Source: Dyadobacter luticola
GTDB lineage: Bacteria; Bacteroidota; Bacteroidia; Cytophagales; Spirosomataceae
Assembly (NCBI RefSeq): GCF_005860805.1
Contig: NZ_VCEJ01000005.1
Location: forward strand, 992,001 to 1,056,000
Length of the DNA stretch: 64,000 nt
Direction: 5' to 3'
Below the pieces are notes generated by a model. That model was not told the origin of the DNA. It worked only from the letters and a program-made list of their open reading frames with translations, and did no database searches. The translations under genes were made by a program, and so were the position numbers. Below, one piece after another: positions 53,847 to 60,783 of the stretch; within the stretch, counting starts at the first letter, position 1, and each line of letters starts with the position of its first letter.

Positions 53847-53966
53847 TCAAAGATTTCCTAAATGCCGACGGATTTTGTCTTGTGTGTTGGTTAAAAATGC
53901 AGTTGAAATGGCTTTGATCCGAAAAACATGGTCTATTTTCGGGCGTTCCCGAGTAATCCATTTCAT
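53847..53966 (-). pseudogene. probable remnant of a chrB-type chromate resistance gene
   Basis: A minus-strand mini-frame from the ATG at 53966 reads MKWITRERPKIDH before it becomes unrelated and stops after 39 codons. The beginning is very similar to the conserved start of the ChrB domain (KWxTRExPKxDR, then a CPWLI segment that is absent here). It sits just upstream of DUF1259-chrA on the same strand, where chrB is expected. The rest of the 430-base gap has no convincing gene. Confidence 0.4.
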
Positions 53967-54185
53967 CGAACGTGTTTGCAATGTTGGTATGCTGTGAAGA
54001 TCGTCAAAGTGCAGAACATAAGATCCGCGAGACCAAGCCGATCATATAAGAAGGCCGAAATTCGAGAACTTTTACCCATTATCTTGACGCGCAGGGCGAA
54101 GATTTTGAGCGAAGATCCTAGTGGATTAGCAGGAGTTCAATGACGCCCTGAACGTATCCTCTGGACGTCCCAATAGAGAATTAAA

Positions 54186-54626
54186 TTAAAAATTGTCGTG
54201 AACATCAACTCGTTTGTGTCCAGCCATGCTTGCTATTTCCAGGAAAGTGATCAGGAGAGCATTCCGCTCTGATAGGGATAAATGCACGCGGATTCTCCGG
54301 AGAAAATCGTATAGCGGTTCGCTGTATTTGTGCTCGGTATGGCGCTGAAATTCGGAAATCGAAAGGTTGGTCTGATCTTTCAACAGGTGCAAAGCGGTAA
54401 AAAAATACCATATTGGCAGTTTGCTTCCTTCCAGTAGTGTGCCGCTTTGCAAGGTTGTACGGAACCGGCACATTTTACATTGAAATTGGTGTTTCGATGC
54501 AAGCCAGTAATGATCTGTGTGACCACATTTTTTGCACGTAATTCCCTTCTGTAACCGATATTTTTTGAAAGCCTCGATGGCGAGGTTCTCATTACGGTAA
54601 ATTTTCAAAGCATCCTGAACTGACAT
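54186..54626 (-). pseudogene. IS1595-type transposase fragment (zinc-ribbon part only)
   Basis: This 146-residue frame has the N-terminal part of an IS1595/ISXO2-like transposase. A zinc ribbon CKKCGHTDHYWLASKHQFQC ending CKMC is followed by FRTTLQSGTLLEGSKLPIWY and a four-helix region. The DDE/DDN catalytic domain that should follow is missing; the frame ends GHKRVDVHDNF. It may be a truncated insertion sequence or a retained DNA-binding part. No inverted terminal repeats were found. It forms the left border of the encapsulin locus. Confidence 0.65.
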
Positions 54627-55003
54627 AACGGATAATTCAACTGGGCGTCAAAACATGTTTTTTGTAAAAATATAAACTCTATCGGATTAGTATATTATAT
54701 TTTTTTTAGTTGGTATGAAAGCAAATTGCAAATTCTATAAATCCTACCATTTATATAGTGGTAGTGACCAAAGATAGATTGGTTGGTTCGTTCTTCTATC
54801 TGATCTTCGCAGAAGAATTTTATGTGAATTGTCGCCGGTTTAGTAAAATGTTCTGTTTCAAAAAAATTAGGTACGGGCAAATAGAAAGCCCGGTGGTACG
54901 CTACCCGATTTTCAAATAACGGCAAACGTAATTGAACTAAGTTGCGTGTTAAAAACCGCATCGCATGAGATGCGGTAACGTACTTATTTTTATAAACATA
55001 AAA
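54627..55003 (+). promoter_or_regulatory. leader and control region of the encapsulin operon
   Basis: This 377-base stretch has no real gene. It contains the motif TATAAACTCTATCGGATTA (54671-54689), an AT-rich run, and three possible hairpins. They are CTACCA/TGGTAG (54744-54764), GGGC/GCCC (about 54876-54893) and CCGCATC/GATGCGG (54956-54975), the last 28 bases before the encapsulin start. The long structured leader could be a riboswitch-like or attenuation region, but no known riboswitch class is recognised. Confidence 0.45.
54671..54689 (+). promoter_or_regulatory. candidate sulfur-regulon operator (copy 1)
   Basis: TATAAACTCTATCGGATTA lies upstream of the encapsulin operon. The same sequence, lacking only one C, occurs at 59831-59848 in front of the small-protein/rhodanese/sulfatase operon. 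A related AAACTATATCGGA occurs at 59742-59754. A shared operator is the simplest explanation. Confidence 0.5.
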
Positions 55004-55924
55004 ATGGCAAAACAGAACACACAACAAACCGCGCTGGGTGATGTAGCCGCCCGGCAGCTGGCCATTGCGACACGCACCGTTCCGCAGATGGTAGCGATCA
55101 CGCCGCGATGGCTTACGCATTTACTGCAATGGATACCCGTCGAATCGGGTGTGTACAGGCTTAACAAGGTAAAAGATGGGAGTGTGGCGGAAGTGGATTG
55201 TTCGGGCCGTGATGAGCGGGAGCTGCCGCATACTTTTATTGATTATGTTGAAAATCCGCGCGAATACAACCTCACGGCCGTGAATACGGTGCTGGATGTG
55301 CATACGCGCGTTTCGGATTTGTACAGCAAACCTTACAACCAGATCAGCGAGCAGCTCCGCCTGACCATTGAGAGCATCAAGGAGCGCCAGGAAAGTGAGT
55401 TGATCAATAATGGAGAGTACGGATTATTGAGCAGCATCGCCGATTCGCAGCGCATTTCTACCCGGCTCGGCCCGCCTACGCCGGACGATCTGGACGAACT
55501 GATCACAAAAGTCTGGAAGGAACCTGGTTTCTTTTTATTACATCCCAAGGCCATCGCCGCGTTTGGTCGTGAGTGTACGCGCAAAGGTGTGCCACCACCG
55601 ACGGCTTCGTTTTTCGGCTCGCAATTTATTACGTGGAGAGGTATCCCGCTGTTCCCATCCGACAAAGTGCCTATCGAAAATGGCAAAACGAAGATCCTTT
55701 TGATCCGGACAGGGGAGAGCCGTCAGGGCGTGGTGGGATTGTATCAGCCGGGCTTGCCAGGTGAGCAGTCGCCGGGACTTTCAGTGCGATTTATGGGAAT
55801 TAATGATAAAGCCATTGCTTCATATCTGGTATCGCTTTATTGCTCGCTCGCGGTGCTGGTTGAAGATGCGATTGCGGTCCTGGAAGATGTAGATATCAAT
55901 AATTACCATGAGTACAAATATTAA
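55004..55924 (+). CDS. Family 2A encapsulin shell protein
   Basis: This 306-residue protein with the HK97 phage capsid fold should self-assemble into an icosahedral nanocompartment. Recognition rests on the family start MAKQNTQQTALGDVAARQLA followed by ATRTVPQM and TPRWLTHLLQWIPVE, the middle FLLHPKAIAAFGRECTRKGV, TASFFGSQFITWRGIPLFP, and the C-terminal SLYCSLAVLVEDAIAVLEDV. There is no cNMP-binding insertion, which separates Family 2A from 2B. In Family 2A (SrpI type) the cargo is a cysteine desulfurase, and exactly such a gene follows with a 17-base overlap. The ATG at 55004 is used; the extra upstream residues in the open frame are not capsid-like. The role is storing or handling sulfur. 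Confidence 0.92.
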   Translation: MAKQNTQQTALGDVAARQLAIATRTVPQMVAITPRWLTHLLQWIPVESGVYRLNKVKDGSVAEVDCSGRDERELPHTFIDYVENPREYNLTAVNTVLDVHTRVSDLYSKPYNQISEQLRLTIESIKERQESELINNGEYGLLSSIADSQRISTRLGPPTPDDLDELITKVWKEPGFFLLHPKAIAAFGRECTRKGVPPPTASFFGSQFITWRGIPLFPSDKVPIENGKTKILLIRTGESRQGVVGLYQPGLPGEQSPGLSVRFMGINDKAIASYLVSLYCSLAVLVEDAIAVLEDVDINNYHEYKY

Positions 55925-57962
55925 TGTACCTCAGCCCGGCGATGGAATTTCCGGTTTGCCGGATGTGCATGAGATTGAAAATCTGGCGAACGAACTTTTT
56001 AAATTGTTGCCCAACGAAGTTCCCGCAGCCAATTTTTCACCCGATCTGGACGATCATCCGCGGCTGCAAAAGTCGCTGAACCTCGTCCATGAGCGTCTGC
56101 CGTCACTTTTTAATAAAAGTCAAGACACAGGTTTCGGTCAAAGCTTCGATGCGGCTAACCCGCCGACCAGTTTCCCAGATCCGCATTTTACGGGCGGGAG
56201 CAGCCGGGTTTCGGGTCTGGGTGCGTCGCCTTCGGGCGTCCAAAAGGACAGTCAGGTGAGTCCGGCTGCAGCCCAGGCCTCGGTGCCGAATGGTGTTTAT
56301 GGCACCAGGTCACAGTCGGGCATTACATCTGCCGCGCCGGGCATCAGTCGACCGTCAACGGGCGAGAACCATCTTGACCTGAGCAAGACCGGTATCGAGA
56401 GCTCGCATTTGCATGGTTTTGAAACGGGGCTCGGGCATGTCCCGCAATCGGAAGCTGGCAGCGGCGTTTCGCCGTCAGTGGAGCGTCACGGACCCAGTTA
56501 TGCCAAGGCATTTCCGCAGTCGCGCGACACTGCTTACGAACCTAGTGTGGACAAGCTGTGGTCGACATTGACGACTTTTAAAAGTACACCCCAACTGCCT
56601 TCAACGGGCGGGCTGGAAGGTGCGGGCTACTACTTTTTGCAGGGCGCGGGTTTTCAGGGGAATGATCCGTTTGGCTATAATCCCGTCAAAAGTTCGCAGC
56701 TGAATGGTGCCTCGTTCCCACATTTGGGCGGTAAATCGAAGTCTTTTTTCGATGTAAATCAGGTCCGGAAAGACTTCCCGATTTTGCAGGAAAAAGTCAA
56801 TGGCAAACCGCTGATCTGGTTTGATAATGCGGCCACGACGCAGAAACCGCAGTCGGTGATTGATCGCGTGGCCTATTTTTACCAGCACGAAAATTCCAAT
56901 ATTCACCGCGCCGCCCACGAGCTGGCCGCCCGCGCAACCGATGCCTACGAAAGTGCCCGGGAGAAGACACGCGCGTTCCTGAATGCACGCTCCGTGAATG
57001 AGGTAATCTTCGTACGCGGCGCGACGGAGGCCATTAACCTGGTTGCCAAAACCTGGGGTGATGAAAACCTGCATGCAGGCGACGAAATCATCCTCAGCAA
57101 TCTCGAACATCACGCCAACATTGTCCCCTGGCAGCAGCTCGCCTGGCGAAAAAACCTGAAAATCCGCGTGATCCCGGTAGACGACAGCGGGCAGATTTTG
57201 CTGCATGAATATGCAAAGCTGCTCAATGCCAGGACGAGGCTGGTATCGTTTACGCAGGTTTCCAATGCATTGGGAACGGTTACGCCGGCCAAACAGATTG
57301 TGGAAATGGCGCATGCCGCCGGGGCCAGAGTGCTGGTCGATGGTGCGCAGTCGGTTTCCCATTTGCGCACCGATGTGCAGGCTTTGAACGCGGATTGGTT
57401 TGTATTTTCGGGGCATAAGGTTTTTGGTCCGACGGGCATTGGTGTTTTGTATGGAAAAGAAGAACTACTGAACGATACCCAACCATGGCAGGGCGGGGGC
57501 AATATGATCGAAGACGTGACTTTTGAACACACCCGTTTTCACAAATCGCCCAACCGTTTCGAAGCTGGAACGGGCAACATTGCAGACGCAGTCGGGCTAG
57601 GCGCGGCGATTGATTACGTCAACAAAATCGGCATTGACGCCATTTATCAGTACGAACATTATCTAGTGCAATACGCAACTGGCTTGTTGAAAAACATTCC
57701 CGGCCTGCGCCAGATCGGCACGGCTGACGACAAGGCATCAGTTTTGTCCTTTGTTTTTGAAGGCTATAAAACCGAAGAAGTAGGCGATGCGCTCAACAAG
57801 GAAGGCATCGCAGTCCGATCCGGCCACCACTGCGCCCAGCCGATTTTGCGGCGTTTTGGCGTGGAAACAACCGTGCGGCCATCGCTGGCTTTCTACAATA
57901 CCACTTCGGAGATTGATGTTTTGGTTGAGACGTTGTATCGGTTGAGAAAAGCAAAATATTAA
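55908..57962 (+). CDS. encapsulin-cargo cysteine desulfurase with long N-terminal targeting region
   Basis: This PLP enzyme has 684 residues. The C-terminal part from about residue 281 (FDVNQVRKDFPIL) is a complete SufS-type desulfurase. The PLP Lys is about 504 in FSGHKVFGPTG, the catalytic Cys is about 642 in SGHHCAQP, and the LEHHANIVPW and RFEAGTGN segments are present. The first 280 residues are rich in Ser, Gly, Pro and Gln and look disordered. They contain short conserved-looking islands, LANELFKLLP (26-35), YYFLQGAGFQGNDPFGYN (241-258), and a segment before the domain. This is the cargo-loading region that places the enzyme inside a Family 2A encapsulin. It converts cysteine to alanine and protein-bound persulfide, leaving sulfur within the shell. 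The start overlaps the encapsulin gene by 17 bases. Confidence 0.93.
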   Translation: MSTNINVPQPGDGISGLPDVHEIENLANELFKLLPNEVPAANFSPDLDDHPRLQKSLNLVHERLPSLFNKSQDTGFGQSFDAANPPTSFPDPHFTGGSSRVSGLGASPSGVQKDSQVSPAAAQASVPNGVYGTRSQSGITSAAPGISRPSTGENHLDLSKTGIESSHLHGFETGLGHVPQSEAGSGVSPSVERHGPSYAKAFPQSRDTAYEPSVDKLWSTLTTFKSTPQLPSTGGLEGAGYYFLQGAGFQGNDPFGYNPVKSSQLNGASFPHLGGKSKSFFDVNQVRKDFPILQEKVNGKPLIWFDNAATTQKPQSVIDRVAYFYQHENSNIHRAAHELAARATDAYESAREKTRAFLNARSVNEVIFVRGATEAINLVAKTWGDENLHAGDEIILSNLEHHANIVPWQQLAWRKNLKIRVIPVDDSGQILLHEYAKLLNARTRLVSFTQVSNALGTVTPAKQIVEMAHAAGARVLVDGAQSVSHLRTDVQALNADWFVFSGHKVFGPTGIGVLYGKEELLNDTQPWQGGGNMIEDVTFEHTRFHKSPNRFEAGTGNIADAVGLGAAIDYVNKIGIDAIYQYEHYLVQYATGLLKNIPGLRQIGTADDKASVLSFVFEGYKTEEVGDALNKEGIAVRSGHHCAQPILRRFGVETTVRPSLAFYNTTSEIDVLVETLYRLRKAKY

Positions 57963-58017
57963 TCGATATAGCCTGTCAGAAAAGGTGCAGCGCACCGCAA
58001 TAGTTATAGCCGAAACG

Positions 58018-58836
58018 ATGAAAAACCTGAATACCCGTTCTCTGATCAGCCTTTTAAAGGAAACCCATAATGCCGAATGGGAAGCCACGCCTTCGTCAGT
58101 AGATGCGATCGCGTGGCTTGACGGGCTATTACAGTTCCTCTTTCCAAGCAACCATTTGCCCAAAAGCAGCGCATATGAGGGAATTTTGAAGAAAAATCAG
58201 ATTGACCTGGAAAATATCCTGCTGAGTTATCTCGAACCGTCAGGGATCGATATTGACGAGGTGGTTTACAGTTTTTACAGTGCCCTGGAAGAAATCTATC
58301 AAAGCCTGCGGCTGGATGCGGCAAAAATCAATGAATACGATCCAGCTTCACACAGCATTAATGAGGTAATCGTTTCTTACCCAGGTTTCTACGCCATTGC
58401 TGTTTACAGACTTGCCAATCGATTGGTAAAACTTGGAATCCCGGTTTTACCGAGAATCCTCTGTGAATATGCGCACGGCAAAACGGGTGTCGATATTCAC
58501 CCAAGTGCGGAAATCGGCGTCCCGTTTATGATCGATCATGGTACGGGCATCGTGATCGGCGCGACTACGGTGATCGGGAAAAACGTAAGCATTTACCAGG
58601 GGGTTACTTTGGGAGCGTTGCAGGTTGCGAAAAGTCTGGCACAAACCAAGCGCCACCCGACCGTCGAAGACAATGTGATCATTTACGCCCGCACCACGAT
58701 TTTGGGCGGCGACACGGTGATTGGCAAAAACAGCATTATCGGCGGTAGTGTCTTTTTAACAAAAAGCGTTGAGCCCAACTCACAGGTTTTCAACACGCAC
58801 CAGCTGAGGATTGTGCAGAAGGAGGATGTGGTATAA
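58018..58836 (+). CDS. serine O-acetyltransferase (CysE/SrpH type)
   Basis: This 272-residue enzyme makes O-acetylserine, the carbon skeleton for cysteine. The N-terminal helical domain (about 1-130) is followed by a left-handed beta helix of hexapeptide repeats (about 155-245: GVDIHPSAEIGVPFMIDHGT, GIVIGATTVIGKNVSIYQGV). The catalytic His/Asp is in the IDHGTG segment, and there is an R-H-P-T loop. It starts 55 bases after the desulfurase, a third gene of the encapsulin operon. The ATG at 58018 is used; an in-frame upstream CTG/GTG extension is unlikely. It provides cysteine precursor for the desulfurase. Confidence 0.92.
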   Translation: MKNLNTRSLISLLKETHNAEWEATPSSVDAIAWLDGLLQFLFPSNHLPKSSAYEGILKKNQIDLENILLSYLEPSGIDIDEVVYSFYSALEEIYQSLRLDAAKINEYDPASHSINEVIVSYPGFYAIAVYRLANRLVKLGIPVLPRILCEYAHGKTGVDIHPSAEIGVPFMIDHGTGIVIGATTVIGKNVSIYQGVTLGALQVAKSLAQTKRHPTVEDNVIIYARTTILGGDTVIGKNSIIGGSVFLTKSVEPNSQVFNTHQLRIVQKEDVV

Positions 58837-58837
58837 G

Positions 58838-59689
58838 TCACTCTGCTGTAAACTGAGCGATTCTTTCTTTGCAAATGAGTTCTGTCAATTCTTTCAGAAG
58901 CTTTACACGTTCGAACAGATATTCCAGTTCTGCCTTTTCAATTTTGTAATTCATTTCATACCGCGCGTCGATGTATGCTTTTTTGAGAAGCTTGAACAAC
59001 CGCGCTTCTTCTGCTGTATTTTTTGGAAAAACAGTTGAAAAATCAGGATGGAGCTTTTCAACTTGTTTGCCTAGTTCCTCAATGTCGTGTGTTCTGGGTT
59101 TGTAATCTGTAAAAACGAGAAGAGTGGTGGCATAATACTTCTCGGTCGCCTGATGTAATAAAAAAGCCGCTTTCTTAAAATGTTCTTTCTCTAAATCTTT
59201 TTCGATGTCTAAAAATTCATTTGCAGTACTAAACCAATGCGTAAATGCATCGTTCGCTTTTTTCTGTTTTTCCTCCGGGCTTAAATCTTTGGGCTCGGAT
59301 AAGCTAAATTTTCCGGAATCATAAAGCACAATTCCTTCCTTGAAAATATCAACAAAGAAGTAATAATTCCCTTCGATCTTATCATTCACAAACCAAACAC
59401 TATGTTGGATAATGTTGGTTTTCGTGAGATCCTGATTGGCAGCTAGTTCCTTATCCAGATCTTGCCATTTCTTTTGTCCTTTCGCAGCCCTTCTGTCTTT
59501 GGTAATAACCAAAATATCAAAGTCGCTCACATATTCATAAGTTTCCTGAATATCCTCCACCCAATCGCCTCGCGCGTGGCTGCCGAAAAGAATGATCATT
59601 TCTGCTTTAACCTTCGACAGAATAATTTCGGTAATGTTTTTAAGCTCTTGCTGCTTTTCCTCGGGGAGATGAGAGAGGGAGGTTTTCAT
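58838..59689 (-). CDS. MNT nucleotidyltransferase-HEPN fusion protein
   Basis: This 283-residue protein combines an N-terminal minimal nucleotidyltransferase (GSHARGDW and SDFDILVI, about residues 34-70) with a C-terminal HEPN domain (about 145-265). The HEPN part has AAFLLHQATEKYYATTLLVF, a THDIEEL segment and the IDARYEMNY region. In toxin-antitoxin systems MNT and HEPN are usually two separate proteins that pair, with the MNT enzyme modifying the HEPN RNase. Here they are one chain, as in some nucleotidyltransferase-HEPN proteins of Bacteroidota. It is opposite to the encapsulin operon and ends 1 base after the acetyltransferase stop. The ATG at 59689 (MKTSLSHL) is preferred. Confidence 0.82.
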   Translation of the reverse strand: MKTSLSHLPEEKQQELKNITEIILSKVKAEMIILFGSHARGDWVEDIQETYEYVSDFDILVITKDRRAAKGQKKWQDLDKELAANQDLTKTNIIQHSVWFVNDKIEGNYYFFVDIFKEGIVLYDSGKFSLSEPKDLSPEEKQKKANDAFTHWFSTANEFLDIEKDLEKEHFKKAAFLLHQATEKYYATTLLVFTDYKPRTHDIEELGKQVEKLHPDFSTVFPKNTAEEARLFKLLKKAYIDARYEMNYKIEKAELEYLFERVKLLKELTELICKERIAQFTAE

Positions 59690-59830
59690 GTAGTGTGGGT
59701 ATCGATTGGTAAATTGCCGAGCGTTCGAGTTCAAAGATAAAAACTATATCGGAAATCAATCGCGCCTATAAGCAACGCAGCCGCTCATTTCTATCAGCCC
59801 TTGATCGCATTGTTAAGTGGTAATATAATC

Positions 59831-59848
59831 TATAAACTCTATGGATTA
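59831..59848 (+). promoter_or_regulatory. candidate sulfur-regulon operator (copy 2)
   Basis: TATAAACTCTATGGATTA matches the site at 54671-54689 except for one missing C. It ends 14 bases before a TATATTTG -7 box (59863-59870), so a bound regulator could cover the promoter. Confidence 0.5.
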
Positions 59849-59862
59849 TATAACAGTTTATT

Positions 59863-59870
59863 TATATTTG
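59863..59870 (+). promoter_or_regulatory. -7 promoter element TATATTTG of the rhodanese-sulfatase operon
   Basis: This is a perfect TAnnTTTG box, 63 bases before the small exported protein start (59934). The -33 position falls inside copy 2 of the shared motif, with no TTTG there, so an activator may be needed. Confidence 0.5.
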
Positions 59871-59933
59871 CTCCACAACCACCACCACCCGAGAAGCAAC
59901 CGCTTTTCGAATACACTTTGTGCTGATTTTCTC

Positions 59934-60152
59934 ATGATTCAAGTTTACACCTGTACGGGGCGTATAGGCATGACCGGCTTGCTCGCTTTGTGCTTTGCAA
60001 CGCCGGTGTTCGCCAAGCCACAAGCTGCTTCATTTCCATTATTTCACACCCAATACGACAATGCCTCCACCACATCCCCGGAGCTGCTCGAAGAAATGGC
60101 GAATGCGATCAAACGCCTTATTGAAACAGTACTAACCGAGACATCCAATTAA
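59934..60152 (+). CDS. small exported protein (72 aa)
   Basis: This short protein has a signal-peptide-like segment (GMTGLLALCFATPVFA, cleavage near residue 28) and a mature part of about 44 residues with an acidic-to-helical tail (SPELLEEMANAIKRLIETVL). No family is recognised. It begins the operon with a TATATTTG promoter and ends 22 bases before the rhodanese gene. The frame is open back to 59841, but the ATG at 59934 is nearer to the signal peptide. Confidence 0.5.
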   Translation: MIQVYTCTGRIGMTGLLALCFATPVFAKPQAASFPLFHTQYDNASTTSPELLEEMANAIKRLIETVLTETSN

Positions 60153-60174
60153 CCGCCGAAAGGCATCAGAACAC

Positions 60175-60588
60175 ATGAAGAAAGTACATTCACTCATTTT
60201 ACTATTTGTCTTTACTGCGCTGACTGTCAGTGCACAGCAGGAATCGAAGCAGGCGATTGTCGCGCCGGATGCACAGGCTCTGGCCAAAATTAAAGCGGGC
60301 AAGGCGTACCTGGTAGACGTGCGTACACCGGATGAATTCAGCACAGGGCACCTGCAACATGCCACCAACATTGATTATAACGCGCCCAGGTTCAGCGCCA
60401 GGCTGGCGAAGCTGAATAAGAAAAAGCCGGTGTATCTCTATTGTCGTAGCGGGAACCGGAGCGGCAAATCGACCGACACGTTGAAGACGCTGGGCTTCAA
60501 GGAGTACTACAACATTGGCGGGTTTGAAAAACTCAAAGAACAGGGCTTTCCGGCAGACCCGGCTTCCACCGCAGCCGCCAGGAAATAG
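60175..60588 (+). CDS. periplasmic rhodanese-like sulfurtransferase
   Basis: This 137-residue single-domain rhodanese has an N-terminal signal peptide (VHSLILLFVFTALTVSAQ), so it works in the periplasm. The active-site loop is YCRSGNRSGKS with the catalytic Cys (about residue 89), and LVDVRTPDEFSTGHLQHATN is the typical CDC25-like entry motif. It transfers sulfane sulfur between donors and acceptors. Rhodanese genes recur in Family 2A encapsulin loci, which supports a shared sulfur pathway with 55004-58836. Confidence 0.92.
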   Translation: MKKVHSLILLFVFTALTVSAQQESKQAIVAPDAQALAKIKAGKAYLVDVRTPDEFSTGHLQHATNIDYNAPRFSARLAKLNKKKPVYLYCRSGNRSGKSTDTLKTLGFKEYYNIGGFEKLKEQGFPADPASTAAARK

Positions 60589-60626
60589 CAGCCATTTTTT
60601 ACCAAATAATAAAAGAAATCAACAGC

Positions 60627-60782
60627 ATGAAATACATACAAACCTTAAAGCTGGCCGTGAACCGGGAAGTGAAGATCGAAGTGACGGGACGGCGCATTAG
60701 CGCAGACATTGGCAAAAGAATTAAGTATCTCAAAGGTCTGCGCGTCACTGCGCAGAGTGTACGTCAGTTGTCGGCAAGCTAA
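60627..60782 (+). CDS. small hypothetical protein (51 aa)
   Basis: The frame reads MKYIQTLKLAVNREVKIEVT, then GRRISADIGKRIKYLKGLRV and TAQSVRQLSAS, a basic, compact sequence. It lies between rhodanese (38-base gap) and the first sulfatase (1-base gap), in the same direction. The tight coupling to the sulfatase and regular codon use support translation. No domain is recognised. The plus-strand frame of the sulfatase overlaps this region if the sulfatase is started too early. Confidence 0.6.
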   Translation: MKYIQTLKLAVNREVKIEVTGRRISADIGKRIKYLKGLRVTAQSVRQLSAS

Positions 60783-60783
60783 A

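Noticed and set aside
53928-54143. Plus-strand frame of 71 codons between the DUF1259 gene and the IS1595 fragment
   Set aside because: There is no convincing start context and no protein-like pattern; its opposite strand gives the ChrB-like start. It is better explained as decayed sequence.
54671-55003. SAM-type riboswitch before the encapsulin operon
   Set aside because: A sulfur operon leader with hairpins made this likely, but the conserved core segments of the SAM riboswitch classes were not found, so only a structured leader is reported.
54695-55120. Minus-strand frame of 141 codons across the encapsulin leader
   Set aside because: It covers the start of the encapsulin gene in antisense and contains no domain. 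The composition is that of AT-rich leader sequence.
55004-55924. Prophage capsid gene
   Set aside because: The capsid-fold protein has no portal, protease, terminase or tail genes nearby, and the overlapping cysteine desulfurase is the known cargo of Family 2A encapsulins.
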